Under the pieces are notes generated by a model. The model worked only from the letters and a program-made list of their open reading frames with translations. It searched no databases and was not told the DNA's origin. A stretch of 64,000 bases of DNA, from positions 248,001 through 312,000 of the forward strand of contig NZ_MOBR01000008.1 in assembly GCF_003732705.1 (NCBI RefSeq), read 5' to 3'. Made by a program: the position numbers and the translations under genes. The DNA comes from Pseudomonas frederiksbergensis. GTDB taxonomy: Bacteria; Pseudomonadota; Gammaproteobacteria; Pseudomonadales; Pseudomonadaceae. The stretch's first letter is position 1. Every line of letters starts with the position of its first letter. Positions 36,050-45,642 of the stretch are shown piece after piece.

Positions 36050-36883
36050 CTAGCCATAGCGCCCCGTAATGTAATCTTCGGTCTGCTTCTTCGCCGGATT
36101 GGTGAACAGGGTGTCGGTGTCGCCGAATTCCACCAGTTTGCCCATGTACATGAACGCCGTGTAGTCGGAAACCCGCGCGGCCTGTTGCATGTTGTGGGTC
36201 ACGATCACGATGGTGAATTTCGATTTCAGTTCGTAGATCAGCTCTTCGACTTTCAGCGTGGAAATCGGGTCGAGGGCCGAGCACGGTTCGTCGAGCAGCA
36301 GCACTTCCGGCTCCACGGCGATGGTGCGGGCGATCACCAGACGTTGCTGCTGGCCACCGGACAAGCCGAGTGCCGATTCATGCAGACGATCCTTGACCTC
36401 ATCCCACAGCGCCGCGCCTTTCAACGCCCACTCGACGGCTTCGTCGAGGATGCGCTTCTTGTTGATGCCCTGGATGCGCAGGCCGTAAACCACGTTTTCA
36501 TAGATGGTTTTCGGGAACGGGTTCGGCTTCTGGAACACCATGCCCACGCGACGACGCAGTTCGGCCACGTCTTCGCCCTTGCGGTAGATGTTGTTGCCGT
36601 AAAGGTTGATCGCGCCTTCAACGCGGCAACCGTCCACCAGGTCGTTCATGCGGTTGAAGGTACGCAGCAGCGTGGACTTGCCGCAGCCGGACGGGCCGAT
36701 GAACGCGGTCACGCGCTGTTTCGGGATGTTCATGCTGACGTCGTACAGCGCTTGTTTTTCGCCGTAGAACAGGCTCAGGCCCGGCACTTCAATGGCCACG
36801 GTTTCCTGTTCGAGACTCAGGCTCTGTTTGTCGCGGCCCAGGGCTGACATGTTGATGCCGTGGGTATGTGTTTCGTGCTGCAT
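36050..36883 (-). CDS. pstB: Phosphate ABC transporter ATP-binding protein PstB
   Basis: PstB powers high-affinity phosphate uptake. The 277 residues show Walker [10 protein letters not shown] (about 64-72), signature LSGGQQQRL, and Walker B with [12 protein letters not shown], and the H-loop IVTHNMQQA. It is followed by phoU and preceded by pstA on the minus strand. A REP palindrome (36953-37022) lies between pstA and pstB, which may influence stability of the polycistronic RNA. Confidence 0.97.
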   Translation of the reverse strand: MQHETHTHGINMSALGRDKQSLSLEQETVAIEVPGLSLFYGEKQALYDVSMNIPKQRVTAFIGPSGCGKSTLLRTFNRMNDLVDGCRVEGAINLYGNNIYRKGEDVAELRRRVGMVFQKPNPFPKTIYENVVYGLRIQGINKKRILDEAVEWALKGAALWDEVKDRLHESALGLSGGQQQRLVIARTIAVEPEVLLLDEPCSALDPISTLKVEELIYELKSKFTIVIVTHNMQQAARVSDYTAFMYMGKLVEFGDTDTLFTNPAKKQTEDYITGRYG

Positions 36884-36952
36884 GGGAGGCTCCCTGTGCT
36901 AACAAATTCGGTTCAGTGAGCCGCAGGCCGAGCCTGCGGTTACGCAATTCTT

Positions 36953-37022
36953 TGTAGGAGCATGGCTTGCCCGCGATGGCGTCCTTGAAATCGCCATCGC
37001 GAGCAAGCTGTGCTCCTACAGG
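36953..37022. repeat. REP-type palindrome between pstA and pstB
   Basis: Inverted arms GTAGGAGCATGGCTTGCCCG and CGAGCAAGCTGTGCTCCTAC lie in the pstA-pstB gap. Just to the left (36921-36939) is a separate perfect 8-bp stem, CCGCAGGC/GCCTGCGG, without a T-run. Confidence 0.85.
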
Positions 37023-37029
37023 GTCAGCA

Positions 37030-38700
37030 TCAACTATCCAATGCCTTGTATTTTTCGCGCAGGTGGTTACGGATGTAGACCGCCGACAAGTTCAACGTGG
37101 CGATCACCAGCACCAGCAACAGCGCCGTGGCGTACACCAGCGGTCGGGCCGCTTCGACGTTCGGGCTCTGGAAGCCGACGTCATAAATATGGAAGCCCAA
37201 GTGCATGATCTTCTGGTCAAGGTGCAAGTAAGGGTAGTTGCCGTCCACCGGCAGCGACGGCGCCAGTTTCACCACACCTACCAGCATCAGCGGCGCCACT
37301 TCACCGGCGGCGCGGGCCACGGCGAGGATCATCCCGGTCATCATCGCCGGGCTGGCCATTGGCAGCACGATCTTCCACAGCGTTTCCGCCTTGGTCGCGC
37401 CGAGGGCCAACGAGCCTTCACGCACGGTGCGCGGAATCCGCGCCAGGCCTTCTTCGGTGGCCACGATCACCACCGGCACCGCCAGCAATGCCAGGGTCAA
37501 CGAGGCCCAGAGCAGGCCCGGCGTACCGAAGGTCGGCGCCGGCAAGGCTTCGGGGAAGAAGATCCGGTCCAGAGAACCGCCGAGCACGTAGACGAAGAAG
37601 CCCAGGCCGAACACGCCGTAAACGATGGCCGGAACGCCCGCCAGGTTGTTCACGGCGATGCGGATAATCCGCGTCAGCGCGTTCTGCTTGGCGTATTCAC
37701 GCAAGTACACCGCCGCCAGCACGCCAAACGGGGTCACGATCATCGCCATGATCAACGTCATCATCACGGTGCCGAAAATCGCCGGGAAGATCCCGCCTTC
37801 GGTGTTCGCTTCACGCGGGTCGTCGGACAGGAATTCCCAGACCTTGCCAAAGTAGAAGCCGATCTTGGTGAAGGTGCCCATGGCGTTCGGCTGGTAGGCA
37901 TGAACCACTTTGCCGATTCCGATTTCGAGCTCTTTGCCGTTGGCGTCGCGAGCCGTCAGGCTGTCGCGGTTGAACTGGGCGTGCAGATCGCTCAGGCGTG
38001 CTTCGATGTCCTGATAACGGGCGTTCAACTCGGCCTTTTCTGCGTCCATGTCGGCTTGGGCGGTAGCGTCGAGTTTGCCGGCCAGTTCCAGCTTGCGACC
38101 GTGCAGGCGGATGCGTTCCAGACCGGCGTTGATCGCGCCGATATCGGATTTCTCCAGGGTCTTGAGCTGTGCCGCGAGTTTGTTGACGCGATCGACACGA
38201 GCCTGCAACTCCGGCCACGCGGCCTCGCCCTCGGCGATCACCTTGCCGTCCTGTTTGACGTTGACCAGGTAACCGTAGAAGTTGCCCCACTCACGACGCT
38301 CGATGGTCATCAGTTCTGGCGGGGTCTTCTGGTTAGTCAGCCACTCGCCGACGATCCAGGTGAAGTCGTTGCCGTTCAAGTCACGGTTGCCGACCTTGAT
38401 CAGCTCGCGGGTCATGAACTCCGGGCCTTGATCAGGCACCGGCAGGCCAGCGCTTTTCAGGCGCTCGCGGGGCACTTCTTCTTTCTGTACCACTTCGCCG
38501 ATCACCAGGTGATTGGCCTGGCCCGGTACGTCGTAGCTGGCGTGGATCAGGTCCGCCGGCCAAAAATGACCCAGACCGCGCACGGCAATCACTGCCAGCA
38601 AGCCAATGGTCATGATGACCGCGATGGACACCGCGCCACCGCTGATCCAGACGCCGGGGGCGCCGCTCTTGAACCATCCATTCAGGGAGTTCTGTTTCAC
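37030..38700 (-). CDS. pstA: Phosphate ABC transporter permease PstA
   Basis: PstA is one of the two membrane permeases of the phosphate uptake system. The 556 residues are much longer than the E. coli protein: a membrane span (about 20-42) precedes a long charged periplasmic or soluble insertion (about 70-270, with coiled-coil-like Glu/Ala/Leu-rich sequence), and the permease core follows (about 300-550, with EEGLARIPRTVREGSLALGATK). The start is GTG at 38700, behind an AGGT-type site. The gene is 15 bp after pstC. Confidence 0.93.
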   Translation of the reverse strand: MKQNSLNGWFKSGAPGVWISGGAVSIAVIMTIGLLAVIAVRGLGHFWPADLIHASYDVPGQANHLVIGEVVQKEEVPRERLKSAGLPVPDQGPEFMTRELIKVGNRDLNGNDFTWIVGEWLTNQKTPPELMTIERREWGNFYGYLVNVKQDGKVIAEGEAAWPELQARVDRVNKLAAQLKTLEKSDIGAINAGLERIRLHGRKLELAGKLDATAQADMDAEKAELNARYQDIEARLSDLHAQFNRDSLTARDANGKELEIGIGKVVHAYQPNAMGTFTKIGFYFGKVWEFLSDDPREANTEGGIFPAIFGTVMMTLIMAMIVTPFGVLAAVYLREYAKQNALTRIIRIAVNNLAGVPAIVYGVFGLGFFVYVLGGSLDRIFFPEALPAPTFGTPGLLWASLTLALLAVPVVIVATEEGLARIPRTVREGSLALGATKAETLWKIVLPMASPAMMTGMILAVARAAGEVAPLMLVGVVKLAPSLPVDGNYPYLHLDQKIMHLGFHIYDVGFQSPNVEAARPLVYATALLLVLVIATLNLSAVYIRNHLREKYKALDS

Positions 38701-38715
38701 AGACTTCTACCTTTC

Positions 38716-40998
38716 TTAAAGCGACGAGTATTTCTTGCGCAGACGCTGACGAATCAGCTCCGCGAGGGTGTTCATGACGAAGGTGAACAACAGCAGCACC
38801 AGCGCCGAGAGGAACAGCACGCGGTAGTGGCTGCCGCCGACTTCCGACTCCGGCATTTCCACCGCGACGTTGGCGGCCAGAGTGCGCAGGCCTTCGAACA
38901 GGTTCATTTCCATGACCGGGGTGTTACCGGTGGCCATCAGCACGATCATCGTTTCACCGACCGCGCGGCCCATGCCGATCATCAGCGCCGAGAAGATGCC
39001 CGGGCTGGCAGTGAGGATCACCACGCGGGTCATGGTCTGCCACGGCGTGGCACCGAGGGCCAGGGAACCGAGGGTCAGGCCGCGAGGCACGCTGAACACG
39101 GCGTCTTCGGCGATGGAGTAAATGTTCGGGATCACCGCGAAACCCATGGCCAGACCGACTACCAGGGCGTTGCGCTGGTCGTAGGTGATGCCCAGGTCGT
39201 GGGAGATCCACATGCGCATGTCGCCGCCGAAGAACCAGGTTTCCATGTACGGGCTCATGTACAGCGACAACCAACCCACGAACAGAATCACCGGGATCAG
39301 GATCGCGGCTTCCCAGCCGTCCGGTACTTTCAGGCGGATCGACTCAGGCAGACGGCTGAAGATGAAACCAGCCACCAGGATGCCAATCGGCAACAGCATC
39401 AGCAGGCTGAAGATGCCCGGCAAATGCCCTTCCACATACGGTGCGAGGAACAGGCCGGCGAAGAAACCGAGGATCACCGTCGGCATCGCTTCCATCAGCT
39501 CGATCACCGGTTTGACCTTGCGGCGCATGCCTGGGGCCATAAAGTACGCGGTGTAAATCGCTGCAGCGACCGCCAGTGGCGCGGCCAGCAGCATGGCGTA
39601 GAACGCGGCTTTCAGCGTACCGAAGGTCAGCGGCGACAGGCTCAGCTTGGGTTCGAAGTCGGTGTTGGCGGCGGTCGATTGCCAGACGTATTTAGGCTCG
39701 TCGTAGTTCTCGTACCAGACCTTGCTCCACAACGCGCTCCAGGACACTTCCGGGTGCGGGTTGTCGAGCAGCAACGGTTGAATCTTGCCGCCGGCTTCCA
39801 CGATCACGCGGTTTGCCCGTGGCGACAGACCGAACAGGCCTTGGCCTTCGACCACTTGATCCACCAGCAAAGTGCGGTGAGCGGTGCTGTGGAACACGCC
39901 GAGCTTGCCGGAGGCGTCGAGGGCGATGAAGCCTTTGCGACGTTCTTCGGCAGTGATTTCAACGATTGGCGTGGTGCCCATCTGGAAGGTGCGGATCTGC
40001 TTCAGGCGCAGTTCGCCATCCGGGTCGCGAGCCATGAACCACTGGGCCAGGCCACCCTTGGAATCGCCGAGGATCAGCGAGATACCGCCCACCAGTTGAG
40101 TACTGGCGGTGATTTGCGCTTCGCCGTCTTCAAGCAGTTTGTAGCGCCCGTTGAGGCTCTTGTCGCGCAGGCTGAACACATCGGCCTGGGCACGCCCATT
40201 GATCACGTACAACCATTGCTGGCGCGGGTCGACGAAGATGTTCTTCACCGGCTCGGTCATTTGCGGCAGATCGATACGTTTCTGCTCATTGGTGACTTCG
40301 CCGGTCATCATGTTTTCTTCGCTGGTCAGCGAAAGCACATTGAGTTGCGAACCGGTGGAGCCGACCAGCATCAGCGTGGTGTCGGAAGCATTGAGGCTGA
40401 CGTGCTCCAGGGCACCGCCCGCCTCGTTCAGCGCTATCGGGGCTTCGCCGTACGGGTAATCGATGGCAGGCGAAATGGTCTTCTTGTTGTCCGGGTAGCT
40501 GACTTTATAGGTGTGACGGAACACCAGCGCCTGGCCGTTGGACAGGCCCACGGCGACCAGCGGATGACCTGGCTGGTCTTCGCCGATGGAGGTCACGGTG
40601 GTGCCAGCCGGAATCGGCAAATCGACGCGCCGCAGTTCGGCGCCACTGTCGATGTCGAAGAACAGCGCCTGCCCCTTGTCGGAAACCCGCATGGCGACCT
40701 GGTTCTGTTCTTCCAGGGAAATCATCAGCGGCTTGCCGGCGTCCTGTATCCAGGCCGGGGTGATGGCGTCCTTGGCGGTCAGACTGGCACCCTGGAACAG
40801 CGGCGCGACGACGTAGGCAAGGAAGAAAAAGATCAGCGTGATCGCACCGAGGACGGCAAGGCCGCCGACGAGGACGTACCAGCGGGTCAGGCGATCTTTG
40901 AGCGCACGGATGCGGCGCTTGCGTTGCAGCTCAGGCGTATTGAAGTCAATTCGCTTGGGGGGATTGTTAGTCATGGTGGAATTGGCCAGATCATTCAT
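38716..40998 (-). CDS. pstC: Phosphate ABC transporter permease PstC
   Basis: PstC is the other permease of the phosphate uptake system. The 760 residues include an N-terminal membrane span (about 40-60), a very large domain (about 75-440) and the permease core in the C-terminal 300 residues (VPRGLTLGSLALGATPWQTM). Such enlarged PstC is seen in pseudomonads; the insertion may form a beta-propeller-like periplasmic domain, judged from repeated Gly/Val patterns only. ATG 40998 with an AGGGTG site is preferred over GTG 41004. A Pho-box-like site precedes it. Confidence 0.93.
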   Translation of the reverse strand: MNDLANSTMTNNPPKRIDFNTPELQRKRRIRALKDRLTRWYVLVGGLAVLGAITLIFFFLAYVVAPLFQGASLTAKDAITPAWIQDAGKPLMISLEEQNQVAMRVSDKGQALFFDIDSGAELRRVDLPIPAGTTVTSIGEDQPGHPLVAVGLSNGQALVFRHTYKVSYPDNKKTISPAIDYPYGEAPIALNEAGGALEHVSLNASDTTLMLVGSTGSQLNVLSLTSEENMMTGEVTNEQKRIDLPQMTEPVKNIFVDPRQQWLYVINGRAQADVFSLRDKSLNGRYKLLEDGEAQITASTQLVGGISLILGDSKGGLAQWFMARDPDGELRLKQIRTFQMGTTPIVEITAEERRKGFIALDASGKLGVFHSTAHRTLLVDQVVEGQGLFGLSPRANRVIVEAGGKIQPLLLDNPHPEVSWSALWSKVWYENYDEPKYVWQSTAANTDFEPKLSLSPLTFGTLKAAFYAMLLAAPLAVAAAIYTAYFMAPGMRRKVKPVIELMEAMPTVILGFFAGLFLAPYVEGHLPGIFSLLMLLPIGILVAGFIFSRLPESIRLKVPDGWEAAILIPVILFVGWLSLYMSPYMETWFFGGDMRMWISHDLGITYDQRNALVVGLAMGFAVIPNIYSIAEDAVFSVPRGLTLGSLALGATPWQTMTRVVILTASPGIFSALMIGMGRAVGETMIVLMATGNTPVMEMNLFEGLRTLAANVAVEMPESEVGGSHYRVLFLSALVLLLFTFVMNTLAELIRQRLRKKYSSL

Positions 40999-41020
40999 GC
41001 GCACACCCTAGCGATCCTGT

Positions 41021-41038
41021 ATGACAGAAAGATGACAA
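41021..41038 (-). promoter_or_regulatory. Pho box upstream of pstC
   Basis: Read on the minus strand, TTGTCAT-CTTT-CTGTCAT gives two near-perfect PhoB half sites 11 bp apart, 22 bp before the pstC start. A degraded third half site may follow at 41043-41049. It suggests that pstCAB-phoU has a PhoB-controlled promoter of its own besides that of pstS. Confidence 0.75.
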
Positions 41039-41132
41039 TGCAGTGACGCAACAAATCCGCCGCCAGTAGGAACTGGCAGAGGACCGGAAATTTGGGGAGG
41101 CCCGGGGCACCTGTGTGGCGACCCTGGCCGTC

Positions 41133-41223
41133 GTAGGAGCAAAGCTTGCTCGCGATTGCGATCTGTCAGTCACATCCTTGTTGAGTGTGCCGACACCATC
41201 GCGGGCAAGCCTTGCTCCTACAG
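41133..41223. repeat. REP-type palindrome pair between pstS and pstC
   Basis: Arms GTAGGAGCAAAGCTTGCTCG and CGGGCAAGCCTTGCTCCTAC flank a spacer. The element sits just after pstS, where a stabilising hairpin would keep the abundant binding-protein RNA high. Confidence 0.85.
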
Positions 41224-41251
41224 GTCCGGGGCGAGCCCCGGGCCTAGGGTG

Positions 41252-42253
41252 TTACTTTTTTGCGACTTCAGCGCCGCCTTCCGCCAGACCCAGGTCAGCC
41301 AGTGCTTTTGCAGCAACCTTGGCCGGCAGTGGGATGTAGCCGTCTTTCACTACAACTTCCTGGCCCTGTTTGGACAGAACCAGTTTCACGAACTCGGCTT
41401 CCAGCGGGGCCAGAGGCTTGTTCGGGGCTTTGTTGACGTAAACGTAGAGGAAACGCGACAGCGGGTATTTGCCGTTCAGTGCGTTTTCTTCGCTGTCTTC
41501 GATGAACTCGGTGCTGCCTTTCTTCGACAGAGCAACGGTTTTCACGCTAGCGGTTTTGTAGCCGATGCCCGAGTAACCGATGCCGTTCAGCGAGGAGCTG
41601 ATCGACTGCACGACCGAAGCCGAGCCTGGTTGTTCGTTGACGTTTGGCTTGTAGTCGCCTTTGCACAGGGCTTCTTCTTTGAAGTAGCCGTAGGTGCCGG
41701 AAACCGAGTTACGGCCGAACAGTTGAACCGGCTTGTTGGCCAGGTCGCCGGTCACACCCAGGTCGCCCCAGGTTTTAACGTCGGTTTTAGCGCCGCACAG
41801 ACGAGTCGAGGAGAAGATCGCGTCGACTTGTTCCATGGTCAGGTGCTGGATCGGGTTGTCTTTGTGCACGAAGACAGCCAGGGCGTCCACGGCAACCGGG
41901 ATTGCGGTTGGCTTGTAGCCGTACTTCTGCTCGAAGGCAGCCAGTTCGGTGTCCTTCATTTTGCGGCTCATCGGGCCCAGGTTAGAGGTGCCTTCAGTCA
42001 ACGCAGGTGGCGCAGTGGCGGAGCCAGCGGCCTGAATCTGGATGTTTACGTTCGGGTATTCTTTTTTGTAGTTCTCAGCCCACAGGGTCATGAGGTTGGC
42101 CAGGGTATCGGAGCCGACGCTGGACAGGTTGCCCGACACACCAGTGGTCTTGGTGTAGCTCGGGATCGACGGGTCAACAGCGGCGAACGCGTTGGCAGTC
42201 GCAACGCCAGCAGCGACAAAAGTCATTGCCGCCATCAAACGCTTCAGTTTCAT
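41252..42253 (-). CDS. pstS: Phosphate ABC transporter substrate-binding protein PstS
   Basis: PstS is the periplasmic phosphate-binding protein. The 333 residues have a signal peptide (about 1-24, ending ANAFAA) and the family stretch [16 protein letters not shown] and [18 protein letters not shown]. It belongs to the longer PstS type typical of pseudomonads. It lies upstream of pstCAB with about 250 bp between it and pstC, including a second Pho box, and is preceded by its own Pho box. Confidence 0.97.
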   Translation of the reverse strand: MKLKRLMAAMTFVAAGVATANAFAAVDPSIPSYTKTTGVSGNLSSVGSDTLANLMTLWAENYKKEYPNVNIQIQAAGSATAPPALTEGTSNLGPMSRKMKDTELAAFEQKYGYKPTAIPVAVDALAVFVHKDNPIQHLTMEQVDAIFSSTRLCGAKTDVKTWGDLGVTGDLANKPVQLFGRNSVSGTYGYFKEEALCKGDYKPNVNEQPGSASVVQSISSSLNGIGYSGIGYKTASVKTVALSKKGSTEFIEDSEENALNGKYPLSRFLYVYVNKAPNKPLAPLEAEFVKLVLSKQGQEVVVKDGYIPLPAKVAAKALADLGLAEGGAEVAKK

Positions 42254-42331
42254 GCCTTACTCCTAGCAGATAGGGTGTGTTAAGTCGGGGCCAAGTATCA
42301 GTAGGCCGTGTGAACACTCTATGGCTGAAAT

Positions 42332-42349
42332 ATGACAATTGGATGAAAG
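42332..42349 (-). promoter_or_regulatory. Pho box upstream of pstS
   Basis: On the minus strand CTTTCAT-CCAA-TTGTCAT gives two PhoB half sites 11 bp apart, about 80 bp before the pstS start. It supports PhoB activation of the phosphate transport genes. Confidence 0.75.
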
Positions 42350-42366
42350 GCCACCATGTGGCGATA

Positions 42367-42477
42367 GATCGTTCCCACGCTCTGCGTGGGAATGCATCCA
42401 GGGACGCTCTGCGTCCCAATCAGAAGCGGACGCGGAGCGTCCATGGCGGCATTCCCACGCGGAGCGTGGGAACGATC
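42367..42477. repeat. Long nested palindromic repeat unit, copy 2
   Basis: A 111-bp GATC-bounded unit with the same nested hairpins as the copy at 33819. It separates pstS from the MFS gene and begins only 18 bp from the pstS Pho box. Confidence 0.85.
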
Positions 42478-42487
42478 GGTTGCTGGC

Positions 42488-43786
42488 TTAGCGTCCCTTC
42501 TTCCAAAGATAAGCACCCACCAATATTCCGACCCCACAAATAATCGCCACATAGTAGGCCGGCCCCATCGGGCTTTCCTTGAGCAGCAACGTCACGATCA
42601 TCGGGGTCAAGCCGCCGAAGATCGCGTAGGCCAGGTTGTAGGAGAATGACAGGCCGCTAAAGCGCACCACCGCCGGGAAGGCTTTGACCATCACGTACGG
42701 CACGGCGCCGATGGTGCCGACCAGCAGGCCGGTCACGGCGTACATCGGGAACAGCCAGTCCGGGTGGTTGAACAGGCTGTGGTAGAAAGTCCAGGAACTG
42801 AGCAGCAGCAACGCGCTGCCGAACACGAACACCCGGCCGGCGCCGAAGCGGTCAGCCAGCGCACCGGACGCCACGCAACCCAGGCTCAGGAACACGATCG
42901 CCAGGCTGTTGGCCTGCAACGCGGTGGTCGGCGAGAAGTGGTAGACGGTTTGCAGAACGGTCGGGGTCATCAGGATGACGACGATGATGCCGGCGGACAG
43001 CAGCCAGGTCAGCAGCATGGAAATCAGGATCGCCCCGCGATGGTCACGCAACACCGCGCGCAGCGGCACTTCTTCGGCCAGGGCCTTGCGCAGTTGCAGC
43101 TCGGCAAACACCGGGGTTTCGTGCAGCCAGCGGCGCAGGTAGACCGAGAACAGGCCGAACACACCGCCGAGCAGGAACGGAATCCGCCAGGCGTAATCCG
43201 CCACTTCCACCGGGCTATAAATGCTGTTAATTGCCGTGGCCACCAACGAGCCCAGCAGGATACCCGCCGTCAGACCGCTGGTCAGGGTGCCGCAGGCGTA
43301 GCCGATGTGCCGCTGCGGTACGTGTTCGGAAACGAAGACCCAAGCGCCGGGCACTTCACCGCCAATCGCCGCGCCCTGGATCACCCGCATCAGCAGCAAC
43401 AGGATCGGCGCCCACATGCCGATCTGCGCATACGTTGGCAGCAGGCCCATGATCAGGGTCGGCACGGCCATCATGAAAATGCTCAAGGTGAACATTTTCT
43501 TGCGCCCCAGCAGGTCACCGAAGTGCGCCATGACGATGCCGCCCAGGGGCCGCGCCAGGTAACCGGCGGCGAAAATGCCGAAGGTCTGCATCAGGCGCAG
43601 CCACTCGGGCATGTCCGCCGGGAAGAACAGCTTGCCGACCACCGTGGCGAAGAACACGAAGATGATGAAGTCGTAAAACTCCAGTGCGCCGCCCAAAGCG
43701 GACAGCGACAAGGTCTTGTAGTCATTGCGGGTCAATGGACGTGCGGATTGCGTCGGCTGCGCAGTGCTCGAGGGCGCTGTGGTCAT
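42488..43786 (-). CDS. MFS transporter (citrate/shikimate-type metabolite:H+ symporter family)
   Basis: The 432-residue polytopic protein has about 12 membrane segments and the MFS loop motif GDLLGRKKMFTLS, with GGEVPGAWVFVSEHVP downstream, as in the metabolite:H+ symporter branch. Substrate is unknown. Its position behind pstS corresponds to PA5370. ATG 43784-43786 is taken as start; a longer upstream reading lacks the family N-terminus. Confidence 0.88.
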   Translation of the reverse strand: MTTAPSSTAQPTQSARPLTRNDYKTLSLSALGGALEFYDFIIFVFFATVVGKLFFPADMPEWLRLMQTFGIFAAGYLARPLGGIVMAHFGDLLGRKKMFTLSIFMMAVPTLIMGLLPTYAQIGMWAPILLLLMRVIQGAAIGGEVPGAWVFVSEHVPQRHIGYACGTLTSGLTAGILLGSLVATAINSIYSPVEVADYAWRIPFLLGGVFGLFSVYLRRWLHETPVFAELQLRKALAEEVPLRAVLRDHRGAILISMLLTWLLSAGIIVVILMTPTVLQTVYHFSPTTALQANSLAIVFLSLGCVASGALADRFGAGRVFVFGSALLLLSSWTFYHSLFNHPDWLFPMYAVTGLLVGTIGAVPYVMVKAFPAVVRFSGLSFSYNLAYAIFGGLTPMIVTLLLKESPMGPAYYVAIICGVGILVGAYLWKKGR

Positions 43787-44151
43787 GGCAAGGGCTTCTC
43801 TTATAGTCGGATCTGCAACCCCAACAACGCTGGCGGAGGCTTGGGCAGGTCCGGCACGATAACAAATTGTTCGAAAAAGCACATAGAGGTGCGTATTTGA
43901 CGGTCGAAATGAGAACCGGACGGTCGTCTCGGAGTCTACCGACCGATATACTCGCGATCTTGCAACAGTTTGAAAGGGTTGCTGTGCGAAAACGCCTGCC
44001 GGGGTTCACAGGCGATTTCGCAGAGTTTCCCTTTAGGCGCCTTACGAAAAACGTGACGAACGTAGTATGTTCGGGGCTGAATCGTTTTTCTTGAAAGCGG
44101 CTATTCACCTGAAGTACCAATGAAGAGTCACGGGTCAGAGGCACCCCCGGC
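43787..44151. other. Divergent promoter region between MFS and thioesterase genes
   Basis: The 365 bp carry no credible gene. They contain one notable inverted repeat, CGAAAACGCCTG at 43987-43998 and CAGGCGATTTCG at 44009-44020 (one mismatch over 12 bp), which could be a hairpin or operator. Promoters for both divergent genes should lie here. Confidence 0.55.
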
Positions 44152-44556
44152 ATGATAGAGCTCGAACAAGAAGATCCAATCCCGCAAGGCGACCTGGCCC
44201 TGCAAATCACCGCACTCCCGCGCGAAACCAACGGCTTTGGCGATATATTCGGCGGCTGGCTGGTGGCGCAGATGGATTTGGCTGGCACCGCAATGGCCAG
44301 CAAAGTCGCCGGTGGCCGCGTGGCGACCGTTGCGATCGACCGCATGGCGTTCCTGGTTCCGGTAGCGGTGGGCGCGCAGCTCTCCTTCTATACCCAGGCG
44401 CTGGAAATCGGCCGCAGCTCGATCCAGATGATGGTCGAAGTCTGGAGCGACGATCCGCTGTCCAGTGAGTGGCGTAAAGTGACTGAAGCGGTCTTTGTTT
44501 TCGTCGCCATCGACGGCAGCGGCCGCACCCGTTCGGTTCCGCCACGCGCGCGTTAA
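44152..44556 (+). CDS. Acyl-CoA thioesterase (YciA-type hotdog fold)
   Basis: The 134-residue protein has the hotdog thioesterase pattern: NGFGDIFGGWLVAQMDLAG, which carries the catalytic Asp in this family, then VATVAIDRMAFLVPVAVG. It would hydrolyse acyl-CoA to the free acid and CoA. The gene stands alone, with 58 bp to the next gene on the same strand. Confidence 0.88.
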   Translation: MIELEQEDPIPQGDLALQITALPRETNGFGDIFGGWLVAQMDLAGTAMASKVAGGRVATVAIDRMAFLVPVAVGAQLSFYTQALEIGRSSIQMMVEVWSDDPLSSEWRKVTEAVFVFVAIDGSGRTRSVPPRAR

Positions 44557-44614
44557 ACACTGCGCGGGTTTTGCGGTCCATTGCAGTCATTGATCCTGAT
44601 TGAGAGTTGTCCCC

Positions 44615-45514
44615 ATGAGCACGCCCAACGTTGAAGCCGTGAAACTGGATGAACTGAACTGCTGGCGTATCCGCCACGGTCAGGCCGAATTGCTGGTAGC
44701 CCAGCAAGGCGCGCACATCCTCAGTTATCAATTGGCAGGGCAACCGCCGCTGATCTGGCTCAACGACGAGGCCGTATTCAAGACCGGCAAGAGCATCCGC
44801 GCCGGTGTGCCGGTGTGCTGGCCGTGGTTCGGCAACTTTGCGCGCAACCCGCAGAGCGTGCAGGCCATGCGCGTCAGCAACGAACCGCCCGCCGCCCACG
44901 GTTTTGTCCGGGCGACGGATTGGGAGCTGGGGGGCATCGAAGCCGAGGGTGAAAGCCTGAAGGTGGAGTTCGTCCTGCCCTACCCCGAAGGCGGTTTTCC
45001 GGGCTGGCCGCATCAGGTGGACCTGAAACTGAGCATCCGCCTGGATGAACAACTGCATATCAGCCTGACCAGCCACAACCGCGGCGCTGAAACCGTGTCC
45101 ATCAGCCAGGCGTTGCACAGCTATTTCGCCGTCAGCGACGTGCGCAACGTGCAGGTCGAAGGGCTGGATGGGTTGAGCTACATCGATACGACCAAGGACT
45201 GGAGCACCGTCACTCAGGCCGGCGATCTGGCTTTTACGGGCGAGACTGACCGTATCTACCTCAATACCCCGGCGAAGCTGAGCATTGTCGATCCGGCCTG
45301 GGAGCGGCGCATCGAGCTGACCAGCAGCGGTTCGCGCACGGCAGTGATCTGGAACCCGTGGATTGAACGCGCAGCAGCATTCAGCGACATGGCCGACGAT
45401 GGTTGGCAGCGCATGCTATGCATCGAGACGGCGAATGTGATGGATGACGTGGTGAACCTGGTGGCGGGTGCGAGCCATACCCTCGGCGTCAGCATCGGCA
45501 GCACACCGCTGTAA
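44615..45514 (+). CDS. D-hexose-6-phosphate mutarotase (YeaD-type)
   Basis: The 299-residue protein belongs to the aldose-1-epimerase superfamily. Markers are GVPVCWPWFG and AAHGFVRATDWEL near the N-terminus, and TDRIYLNTP and VIWNPWIERAAAFSDM near the C-terminus. It would interconvert alpha and beta anomers of hexose-6-phosphate. The start ATG 44615 is chosen; the upstream in-frame start at 44600 would be within the gap. Confidence 0.9.
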   Translation: MSTPNVEAVKLDELNCWRIRHGQAELLVAQQGAHILSYQLAGQPPLIWLNDEAVFKTGKSIRAGVPVCWPWFGNFARNPQSVQAMRVSNEPPAAHGFVRATDWELGGIEAEGESLKVEFVLPYPEGGFPGWPHQVDLKLSIRLDEQLHISLTSHNRGAETVSISQALHSYFAVSDVRNVQVEGLDGLSYIDTTKDWSTVTQAGDLAFTGETDRIYLNTPAKLSIVDPAWERRIELTSSGSRTAVIWNPWIERAAAFSDMADDGWQRMLCIETANVMDDVVNLVAGASHTLGVSIGSTPL

Positions 45515-45531
45515 GCCACGCACCAAAACAA

Positions 45532-45622
45532 CTGTGGGAGCGAGCCTGCTCGCGAAGGCGGCGTATCAGCCAACATTGATTTCGGCTGACACACCCTCTT
45601 CGCGAGCAGGCTCGCTCCTACA
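45532..45622. repeat. REP-type palindrome pair
   Basis: Arms CTGTGGGAGCGAGCCTGCTCG and CGAGCAGGCTCGCTCCTACA flank a spacer carrying the CAGCC...GGCTGAC inner stem. It sits between convergent genes. Confidence 0.85.
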
Positions 45623-45642
45623 TTTAGATCTTTGCCAGCCTG

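Noticed and set aside
36967..41046. A 1359-codon open frame on the + strand opposite pstA and pstC
   Set aside because: It is a mirror of GC-rich codon bias in the real minus-strand genes. The His/Gln/Arg/Val-rich translation has no domain, and pstA and pstC read clearly on the other strand.
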